This document shows positions 1-4,871 of a stretch of DNA of 7,905 nucleotides, one piece after another. How positions within the stretch are numbered: the first letter of the stretch is position 1; every line of letters begins with the position of its first letter. Made by a program: the position numbers and the translations under genes. This DNA comes from JAWLCQ01 sp041687095. GTDB taxonomy: Bacteria > Planctomycetota > Phycisphaerae > SM23-33. A model generated the notes under the pieces. The model ran no database searches. It was not told the DNA's origin and saw nothing but the letters and a program-made list of their open reading frames with translations. The DNA lies in assembly GCA_041687095.1 (NCBI GenBank), contig JAWLCQ010000205.1, positions 1 to 7,905 of the forward strand. The letters are read 5' to 3'.

Positions 1-854
1 TCGACGGCGGCGACGTTGGACTCGACCTCCTCCTGCGACCGCGCGCCCATGAGCGTGCAGGAGATGTCCGGGTTGGAGATCACCCAGCGGATGGCGACCT
101 CGGTGATGGGCATGTTGATCTCGTCGAGGTAGGCGTAGAGGGCGAGGTACTGCTCGCGGCGCGGCTTGGACAGCCAGGCGAGCCCGCCCTTAATCTGCTC
201 ATCGTAGCGCTTCGCCAAGGCGCCCTGCTGCAGGGGCGAACCGGCGACGATGCCCATGTTCTGCTCCTTGGCGGCGGGGAGAACCTCGTGGGCGGCCTCC
301 CGCCACAGCAGCGAGTAGTTGAAGGCCGTGAGGACGACGTCGAACTTCCCGCTGCGGCAGAGGTGGGCGAGTTCGTAGGCGGTCGTCCCGCCCAGGCCCG
401 TGAAGCGGATGGTGCCGTCCTTCTTGAGCGAATCGAGCACCTCCATGACGGGGCCCTCGACGTTCTTCCAGTCGGTCCACCAGTCGTACTGCTTGACGCG
501 GTCGGGCTCGTGGATCATGAGGATGTCGATCACGTCGCGGTGCATCAGCTTCAGCGACGCCTCGACGGACTGGAGCAGGTGGTCCTTGCTCCGGGCGTCG
601 AAGGGTTTCGGGCGCCCGCCCAGCTTCGTCGAGAGCACCAGCGGGGCGTCGATGTCGACGAGGATCTTGCCCAGGACCTCCTCGCTGTCCATGTACCCCG
701 GGGCGGTGTCGACGTAGTTCACGCCCAGCTCGACGGCCCGGCGGACGGCGGACTTGGCCTGCTCGAACTGCGCCCCCATGGACGAAACGAACAGCCCGCC
801 CATGGCCAGTTCGCTGACCTCCAGGCCGGTCCTTCCCAGAACGCGTTTCTTCAT
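1..854 (-). CDS. Aldo/keto reductase, C-terminus cut by window edge
   Basis: NAD(P)H-dependent oxidoreductase of the aldo/keto reductase superfamily, a cytosolic TIM-barrel enzyme that interconverts carbonyl compounds and alcohols; the substrate cannot be told. About 284 codons are present; family members usually have 300-340 residues, so some 30-50 C-terminal residues lie beyond base 1. The translation opens KKRVLGRTGLEVSELAMGG. The catalytic tetrad is visible: D49 (NYVDTAPGY), Y54, K77 (LSTKLGG) and H115 (LMIHEPD). Near the visible end, LMGARSQEEVESN matches the family's C-terminal cofactor-binding stretch. Two adjacent ATG codons (857 and 854) could start it; AGGAG lies 7 bases from the second and only 4 from the first, so 854 is preferred. 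A TTGACA/TATAGT promoter lies about 55 bases upstream, so the gene need not be co-transcribed with the PEP-CTERM gene behind it. Family assignment is secure; the subfamily is not resolved. Confidence 0.93.
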   Translation of the reverse strand, partial: MKKRVLGRTGLEVSELAMGGLFVSSMGAQFEQAKSAVRRAVELGVNYVDTAPGYMDSEEVLGKILVDIDAPLVLSTKLGGRPKPFDARSKDHLLQSVEASLKLMHRDVIDILMIHEPDRVKQYDWWTDWKNVEGPVMEVLDSLKKDGTIRFTGLGGTTAYELAHLCRSGKFDVVLTAFNYSLLWREAAHEVLPAAKEQNMGIVAGSPLQQGALAKRYDEQIKGGLAWLSKPRREQYLALYAYLDEINMPITEVAIRWVISNPDISCTLMGARSQEEVESNVAAV

Positions 855-911
855 CATCCAGCTCCTTTGACAATGCACGGCGGGGCGCAGACGAGCCCCG
901 GATATGGAGTG

Positions 912-939
912 ACTATAGACTCTCCGCCCCGGGTGTCAA
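912..939 (-). promoter_or_regulatory. Sigma70-like promoter for the aldo/keto reductase
   Basis: Reading the minus strand, a perfect -35 box TTGACA (934-939) is followed after 16 bases by TATAGT (912-917), a 5/6 match to the -10 consensus. Transcription would begin near 905, giving a leader of about 50 bases that carries the AAAGGAG ribosome site. The promoter lies in the 148-base gap downstream of the PEP-CTERM gene, on the same strand. Seen directly in the sequence; activity is inferred. Confidence 0.7.
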
Positions 940-1005
940 CGCCCCACCACGGGAGATGCTGCGGATCGGGAAAGGCGGACCGCGGATGGGGTTCCCGCGC
1001 GTCGA

Positions 1006-1707
1006 TCAGGCGCGGTTCGCCCGCCGCCGGCGAACCAGCAGCAGCACCCCGCCCACCGCCAGCAGGCCCAGGGTGGCAGGCTCGGGGACGTCGGTCTGGG
1101 CGACGGCGATCTCCTCGATCGAGTAGTCCCCGGCGACGGCGCCTTCGAGCTGGAAGCGGATGGTGTCCACGTCGGCGAAACTCGCCAGCCCGCCAAACGC
1201 CGAGAACGGAACGATGGCGTCGGTCGACGAGACGATCCCGCCCGGGATCGTGCCCGACCAGTGGCTGTACACCAGCAGGTTGCCCACGCGCGACCCCACG
1301 CGGATCCTCGCCGTCGCCGGCCAATCGGCAAACAGCACGGAGATGCGGAAGGCGTTGCCCACGACGGCGAGGTTGGCGTTGAGGTCGGCCGCCGTGCCGT
1401 AGTCGGCCGTCACGATGCCCCACGTCCCCGCGTCGGCGGAGAAGTACAGGGTGTCGCGGAGGGCGTTGTGGTTGATCCGCACCTGCACCTCGCCATACCC
1501 GCCCATCATGGTGGACTCCAGCGCCCGCGTCCCGCCGATGGTGTTCGCGAGTTCCAGGGCGGTGGCGGTGTTGGCGTCGTGCAGGTGGAGCGAGTGGGCG
1601 GTGAGGTTCTCGTAGGACCGGATGAAGTTGTCGATGACCAGGGCACCCGGGGCGGACGCGGCCAGGGCCAAAACCAGTACGAGCGCAATCCAAGCGTGGC
1701 GGACCAT
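1006..1707 (-). CDS. PEP-CTERM sorting domain-containing protein
   Basis: Predicted exported protein of 233 residues, processed by the exosortase/PEP-CTERM system. Residues 1-22 form a Sec signal peptide (short basic start, Leu/Ala/Val core, ASAPGA cleavage region). Residues 23-205 are a soluble, probably beta-rich domain with no recognised enzyme motif. The C-terminus is a textbook sorting signal: VPEP at 207-210, a hydrophobic helix (LGLLAVGGVLLLV, about 213-225) and a basic tail RRRRANR. In this family the tail is cut after membrane insertion and the protein is released or attached at the cell surface, often in organisms that make exopolysaccharide. The ATG at 1707 has GAGGAG 9 bases upstream. 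No exosortase is in the window, so processing must rely on one encoded elsewhere. It is divergent from rplU. The role of the middle domain is unknown; an adhesin or carbohydrate-binding role would be a guess. Confidence 0.9.
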   Translation of the reverse strand: MVRHAWIALVLVLALAASAPGALVIDNFIRSYENLTAHSLHLHDANTATALELANTIGGTRALESTMMGGYGEVQVRINHNALRDTLYFSADAGTWGIVTADYGTAADLNANLAVVGNAFRISVLFADWPATARIRVGSRVGNLLVYSHWSGTIPGGIVSSTDAIVPFSAFGGLASFADVDTIRFQLEGAVAGDYSIEEIAVAQTDVPEPATLGLLAVGGVLLLVRRRRANRA

Positions 1708-1771
1708 GTGAGCATTCTCCTCTCTTATTTACCGCTGGAACGGCCCGGCCTCCACGGTTCTCCGCGGGCTG

Positions 1772-1821
1772 CCGCATGCGGGACGCCCCCTGAGCAGGGA
1801 CGGTACATGACCGCATACGGT
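1772..1821. other. Cluster of three short dyads upstream of the PEP-CTERM gene
   Basis: Three perfect inverted repeats follow each other in the 336-base divergent gap between the PEP-CTERM gene and rplU: CCGCATGCGG (1772-1781), CCCTGAGCAGGG (1788-1799) and ACCGCATACGGT (1810-1821). The first and third share the core CCGCAT-CGG and are centred 39 bases apart. They could be paired operator sites or short hairpins in the PEP-CTERM leader. No convincing minus-strand promoter was found to anchor them. The rest of the gap, apart from the rplU promoter, shows no recognisable gene or RNA. Confidence 0.3.
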
Positions 1822-1978
1822 GCATCACAGAGAGTCGAGCCAAGTTTCCAGCCGTCGCGGGCTCCGCGAGCTCGGAGGACCGCAACTACATCACATTCTC
1901 CCCAGGGAACGGGGATTCATCAAGAAAATTCCCCGGGGCCCGGAGTAGAATTGCGGAAGAAAAACACCTTCACCACGC

Positions 1979-2007
1979 TTGACAGCCGGCGGGAGCGGAC
2001 CCATAAT
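1979..2007 (+). promoter_or_regulatory. Sigma70-like promoter of rplU
   Basis: A perfect TTGACA (1979-1984) is separated by 17 bases from CATAAT (2002-2007), a 5/6 match to the -10 consensus. Transcription is expected near 2014, leaving only about 30 bases of leader before the GTG start at 2044. That is too short for the structured L21 leader RNA known from some other bacteria. Close fit to consensus suits a strongly expressed ribosomal protein gene. Confidence 0.75.
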
Positions 2008-2030
2008 GGGTGGTTTCCCCTTGCTGCTAT

Positions 2031-2036
2031 GAGGAG
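2031..2036 (+). promoter_or_regulatory. Ribosome binding site that sets the rplU start at GTG
   Basis: GAGGAG lies 7 bases before GTG 2044. It overlaps the upstream ATG at 2029-2031, which has no Shine-Dalgarno site of its own. This favours the GTG and gives the standard bL21 N-terminus MYAVIEDSGRQF. Confidence 0.75.
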
Positions 2037-2043
2037 TCTGACA

Positions 2044-2361
2044 GTGTATGCGGTGATTGAAGATAGCGGACGGCAGTTCCGAGTGTCCGAGGGCGACGTG
2101 GTGAACGTGGACTTGCGCGAGCTGCCCGAGGGGGCGAGCGAACTCCAGTTCGACCGCGTCCTGCTGATCGGCGCCGAGGGCGACGTGAAGGTCGGCACCC
2201 CGCTCGTTTCGGGCGCCAAGGTCCTCGCGGAGATCCTGGAGACCGAGCTGAAGGGCCCCAAGACGGAGAGCTTCTTCCATCGCCGCCGCAAGGGCTTCAC
2301 GAAGACCAAGGGTCACCGCCAGAAGTACTGCCAGGTCCGCATCAAGCAGATCGTCGCCTGA
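2044..2361 (+). CDS. rplU: Large ribosomal subunit protein bL21
   Basis: Structural protein of the 50S ribosomal subunit that binds 23S rRNA. The 105-residue product matches the usual length (about 103). It starts MYAVIEDSGRQF, the hallmark N-terminus, and ends with the L21 signature: basic RRRKGFTKTK (80-89) followed by GHRQKYCQVRI (90-100). The start is taken at GTG 2044 because of the GAGGAG at 2031-2036; an ATG 15 bases upstream would add five residues but has no ribosome site. It has its own near-consensus promoter and faces a convergent minus-strand gene downstream. In most bacteria rpmA (bL27) follows rplU directly; here it does not, so rpmA must lie elsewhere. Assignment is secure. 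Confidence 0.97.
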   Translation: MYAVIEDSGRQFRVSEGDVVNVDLRELPEGASELQFDRVLLIGAEGDVKVGTPLVSGAKVLAEILETELKGPKTESFFHRRRKGFTKTKGHRQKYCQVRIKQIVA

Positions 2362-2401
2362 CGCCCTGCTCCGCAAACCTCACAGTTCCCCGCAGACCTA
2401 C

Positions 2402-2429
2402 GGGCGTGGGCAGTTTCTTGCTCGCGCCC
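2402..2429 (+). terminator. Possible terminator hairpin after rplU
   Basis: GGGCGTGGGCAG (2402-2413) pairs with TTGCTCGCGCCC (2418-2429) over 12 base pairs, three of them G-U, around a TTTC loop, 40 bases past the rplU stop. It is followed by ATTTCC, a weak T-run, so intrinsic termination is uncertain. The right arm can pair instead with GGGCG at 2446-2450. Confidence 0.4.
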
Positions 2430-2460
2430 ATTTCCTGCGCGGAAAGGGCGTTCTCCTGCC

Positions 2461-2492
2461 GCCGCAGAGCCGCAGAGCCGCAGAGCCGCAGA
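2461..2492. repeat. Four-copy 8-bp tandem repeat GCCGCAGA
   Basis: GCCGCAGA is repeated four times without error (2461-2468, 2469-2476, 2477-2484, 2485-2492), followed by GAAGAGAG. It lies in the non-coding gap between the convergent rplU and MAD4-like genes. From general knowledge, CGCAGAG-type units are common in intergenic DNA of many environmental bacteria. A related degenerate copy lies at 6741-6762. Confidence 0.85.
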
Positions 2493-2512
2493 GAAGAGAG
2501 GATGTTGTTCAC

Positions 2513-2539
2513 GCCCGGGCTGTCCGAACAGTCGCGGGC
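2513..2539 (-). terminator. Hairpin downstream of the MAD4-like gene
   Basis: GCCCG (2513-2517) and GGCTGT (2518-2523) pair with ACAGTC (2528-2533) and CGGGC (2535-2539) around a 4-base loop, with one bulged base: 11 pairs in all. It begins 19 bases past the stop codon of the minus-strand gene. A smaller stem, GCCAG/CTGGC (2538-2553), lies between the two and overlaps its end. No T-run follows on either strand, so it may be a Rho-assisted terminator or a 3'-end stabiliser. Confidence 0.35.
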
Positions 2540-2558
2540 CAGTCGGTGCTGGCGGCCC

Positions 2559-3194
2559 CTACGACTGGAGCCCGAACCACTGCTGGAGCACGCCGCGGAG
2601 GCGAACGAAGGCCGGATCGGTGCCTCGCTGGACACTGACGGATTCGGCGAGCTTGCGATAGATGGCCGAAGACCTGGGTCTTCGGGCTTCGCAGAGTGCG
2701 GCCTCCACGGCCTCCTTCGGACGGGACGGCTTCAGTTGCCCCTCCCCCAGGAATCCCTTCTGTTCGAGCCATTCGCGTAGGGTGGGATTCCTTCCCTCCC
2801 ATCCCAGTTCAACCTCCACATGAGGAGAGTCGCTCCAGACCCACGCTTCGAGTTCGGGATCTATCACGACCACCGCCGCCCGCGACCATCCGCTTGCAGA
2901 GAGTTTCTCTTCCAGTTGCCGCTCCATCTCCTCGCGGAGCAAACGGCCTTCCCGGCCGGTTCCCTCGCGGTCGAAGATGACCAACGCGTGTCCGTAGAGA
3001 TGAACGAACGGGCGCAGGAACTCTGGGGCTTCCAGGAACACACCGGGATCTCGTTGCGGATGTTTGAAGGCGTCGTAGGTGATGGGCCGAATCCGTAGCG
3101 CCTGGTGCCGCACAAGAAGGCCCTCCACCGCCTGCCCAGCGTCCTTGCAGGCAGTGAGAACGACCAGGTCCTTGCACCCCTCCCGCTCGCTCAT
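2559..3194 (-). CDS. MAD4-like / Toprim-like partner of the AAA ATPase, putative defense protein
   Basis: A 211-residue soluble protein with no signal peptide or membrane segment. By memory of the family, its layout (CKDLVVLTACKDA, then ALRIRPITYDAFKHPQRDPGVF, HALVIFDREGTG, VIDPELEAWVWSDSPHV, and late RPKEAVEAAL and DPAFVRLRGVLQQW) matches proteins called MAD4 of the methylation-associated defense system. More loosely it resembles DUF4276/RloB proteins, which have a Toprim-like acidic core. Visible candidate acidic residues are D75, D112, E114 and E116; the usual N-terminal EGxTE-type motif is replaced by ACKDA (K18, D19). No activity is established; a nuclease role is inference. Its ATG overlaps the stop of the upstream ATPase gene as ATGA, with only a weak GGGG upstream, so translation is probably coupled and the two proteins likely work together. 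The family match was not checked by search. Confidence 0.72.
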   Translation of the reverse strand: MSEREGCKDLVVLTACKDAGQAVEGLLVRHQALRIRPITYDAFKHPQRDPGVFLEAPEFLRPFVHLYGHALVIFDREGTGREGRLLREEMERQLEEKLSASGWSRAAVVVIDPELEAWVWSDSPHVEVELGWEGRNPTLREWLEQKGFLGEGQLKPSRPKEAVEAALCEARRPRSSAIYRKLAESVSVQRGTDPAFVRLRGVLQQWFGLQS

Positions 3195-4531
3195 CCCAGC
3201 ACCCCGGCGGCAAAGAGAGTCCCGAGATTGGTTTCGCCCTGCCAGTCTCGCAAGGCCGGGTGCTCCGACCCACGCACGATGTCCGTAGCGCCGTCGTTGT
3301 TCTTCTTGAAACAGAGAACGGTGTCCGGGTCCGCGATGCTCAGGATGATGGGCGAATGCGTCGCCATCAGGATCTGCGCCCCGTAGACCGACGAGAGGGA
3401 CTGGAACATCGTCTCCACCGCCAGCGGATGGATGCCGTTCTCGGGCTCCTCGATGAGGTACACGCCCTCGAACTTCGGCAGGTACGCCGGCAACGTCAGC
3501 GCCAGCAGGCGCAGCGTCCCGTCCGAGGCCATCCATGACGGTACGCTCAGTCCCCCGGCGTACTCCAGCACCATGTATCGGTGGCGGTCCTCGGGGCGTT
3601 CCACCGTCCGTATGCCCCGAAGCTCCGGCAAGGCAGTCTGCAGGTGACTGATCCACCCCTCCATCCGCTCGCGATTCTCCGGGCGTTCCAGCTCAGAAAC
3701 AACCCACGGCAGGTTCGATCCGTCAGGCCGAAAGCCCTTCCTCTGCCCCGGGGGGCTGGGCTTGCGAAGCGACTGACTGCTCAGCACAATCGGCTGTACG
3801 CTGTGAGAGAGAAGCGATCTCAGCCAGAGTGATGCAGGAAAACGCATCTCATCCTCAGGCAGGGCAGCTAGGACTGACTTGTCCCGCCCAAGGCCAAGCG
3901 GAAAGAAATGGCCGTCCTCCCCAAGCTCAGAGTGCGCTGTCGCATCGACGCGATCCGATGCCTTCCAGGGCCTTCCTGCTAGTTCACTTCCAAGGACCCC
4001 CAGCTTGCGGAGGCTACCTTGCATGGGGTCAAATCCTCGCCACCGCTTTCCCACCACCTGCTGAGTGTTTTCGGGTGCATCGGGAGCAATCACGGTTGTC
4101 GGCACTTCCGGAAGCATGGGAAAAACGGAAGTCCTTCGGACACTCGGTGACCCTTCCTGCTTCAGGAGTACCTGCTCATCCAGTATTCCGATCTCCTGAC
4201 TATCGGGATCCAAGCCAAGCCGGACCTCGTACCGGATGATATCCAAGTGCGGATTCTGCAGCGAAACCCGTCGATCCGCAGGTATCTCCGCTTCGACCGC
4301 CAACTCAAAGGGGCCGCTCTCCCGATGCCACACGAGGTCCTGGAAGTTCTGCGACCGCTCCCAGACCGCCTCCTCCGGCCCCTTGGAGACGAGGGTCCCC
4401 AGGAATTCGATTACATCCAGAAACGTCGTTTTCCCGCTGGCGTTGGGGCCGACAAGGACGTGGAACGGGCCCAGGGGCTGTCGCACGTATCGCAGGCATC
4501 GAAAGTTCAGTGCTTCGATCAGGCGGAACAT
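3191..4531 (-). CDS. AAA/ABC-type ATPase (AAA15/AAA21, MAD3-like), putative defense ATPase
   Basis: ATPase of 446 residues in the SMC/OLD-like AAA15/AAA21 group, which serves as sensor or motor in many phage-defense modules. Residues 1-12 (MFRLIEALNFRC) are the typical first strand. Walker A is GPNASGKT (28-35), an ABC-signature-like stretch is ASDGTLRLLAL (335-345), Walker B is VYLIEEPENG (357-366, with E361 in place of the usual Asp and E362 as likely catalytic Glu), and the H-loop is ATHSP (H392). The middle (about 60-330) is the variable insertion. ATG 4531 is chosen because GGAGG lies 5 bases before it; ATG 4543 would add MEAP but lacks a ribosome site, and the open frame running 80 codons upstream is Arg/Gly-rich and crosses promoter-like DNA. 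It overlaps the MAD4-like gene by four bases. Hand-counted GC in sample blocks is about 57-62%, below its neighbours. Confidence 0.88.
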   Translation of the reverse strand: MFRLIEALNFRCLRYVRQPLGPFHVLVGPNASGKTTFLDVIEFLGTLVSKGPEEAVWERSQNFQDLVWHRESGPFELAVEAEIPADRRVSLQNPHLDIIRYEVRLGLDPDSQEIGILDEQVLLKQEGSPSVRRTSVFPMLPEVPTTVIAPDAPENTQQVVGKRWRGFDPMQGSLRKLGVLGSELAGRPWKASDRVDATAHSELGEDGHFFPLGLGRDKSVLAALPEDEMRFPASLWLRSLLSHSVQPIVLSSQSLRKPSPPGQRKGFRPDGSNLPWVVSELERPENRERMEGWISHLQTALPELRGIRTVERPEDRHRYMVLEYAGGLSVPSWMASDGTLRLLALTLPAYLPKFEGVYLIEEPENGIHPLAVETMFQSLSSVYGAQILMATHSPIILSIADPDTVLCFKKNNDGATDIVRGSEHPALRDWQGETNLGTLFAAGVLG

Positions 4532-4536
4532 GGGCG

Positions 4537-4541
4537 CCTCC
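4537..4541 (-). promoter_or_regulatory. Ribosome binding site that sets the ATPase start
   Basis: On the minus strand GGAGG lies 5 bases before ATG 4531. It falls inside the codons that would follow the alternative ATG at 4543, so both starts cannot use it. It favours the shorter protein beginning MFRLIEA. Confidence 0.65.
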
Positions 4542-4582
4542 ATCCCGCGCCGGGTCTTGATTCCTCCGAAGTGTATCCTCCC

Positions 4583-4603
4583 GGGGCTGCTCTGAACAGC
4601 CCC
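4583..4603 (-). other. Hairpin in the ATPase leader
   Basis: GGGGCTG (4583-4589) and CAGCCCC (4597-4603) form a perfect 7-bp stem with a 7-base loop, about 50 bases before the ATPase start. A further pair of arms, GTCGGCG (4674-4680) and CGCCGAC (4708-4714), encloses a self-complementary CCGG-TAGG-CCGG (4691-4702). If transcription starts near 4754 both lie in a leader of about 220 bases. No T-run follows, so this is not a clear attenuator. Confidence 0.3.
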
Positions 4604-4735
4604 CCTCCACAAACGCACATCCACGTTCCGATCGGGCGGTCCCCCTGTCCCCGGTCCTCCGACACTCCTGTCCGTCGGCGCTCCGCTCCTCCGGTAGGCC
4701 GGTCTTCCGCCGACATGCTCCCGGAACCAATGCTG

Positions 4736-4790
4736 TTGAACCCCCCTCCGCCGTGCCGATATCATAGGCACTATCGAGAGTTAGCGTCTT
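4736..4790. promoter_or_regulatory. Divergent promoter pair between the ATPase and carbamoyltransferase genes
   Basis: Plus strand: TTGAAC (4736-4741), 18 bases, then TATCAT (4760-4765), a 4/6 and 5/6 match, giving a start near 4772 and a leader of about 100 bases to the carbamoyltransferase. Minus strand: TATGAT (complement of 4761-4766), with a poor -35 (AAGACG) 18 bases upstream at 4785-4790. The two -10 boxes share five bases, so the promoters would compete. The rest of the 340-base gap (4532-4871) shows leader hairpins and no gene. Confidence 0.4.
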
Positions 4791-4871
4791 TCACGACGGA
4801 GGCACCGGCCGGGTCCCCTCGCTCGCACCCGATGCGCCCGTTCCCGTGCACCTCGCGGAAAGCAGGATCGC

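Noticed and set aside
940..1005. Terminator after the PEP-CTERM gene
   Set aside because: Only short GC-rich palindromes such as GCGGACCGC are present, with no stem plus T-run.
288..1382. A 364-codon plus-strand open frame across the reductase and PEP-CTERM genes
   Set aside because: It runs antisense through two recognisable genes and the promoter between them, and its product is low-complexity.
1861..1960. Promoter of the PEP-CTERM gene (TTGATG, 17 bases, GAGAAT on the minus strand) or a sigma54 site (TGGAAAC-TTGGCT)
   Set aside because: Each matches its consensus poorly and lies well over 100 bases from the start; neither can be supported.
1261..2043. Long in-frame upstream extension of rplU
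   Set aside because: bL21 has a fixed short N-terminus; the extension crosses the rplU promoter and is antisense to the PEP-CTERM gene.
2014..2043. L21 leader RNA
   Set aside because: The predicted leader is only about 30 bases and has no room for the known structure.
2461..2492. CRISPR-like array
   Set aside because: The units are 8 bp, directly abutting and without spacers; there are no cas genes.
3195..3656. Upstream in-frame extension of the MAD4-like gene to 3656
   Set aside because: It lies wholly inside the ATPase gene in another frame. The ATGA overlap and conserved start of the shorter protein explain the gene better.
4620..4665. Intergenic repeat suggested by GGGGACAGGGGG-like words
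   Set aside because: Only one copy is present in the window, so a repeat cannot be shown.
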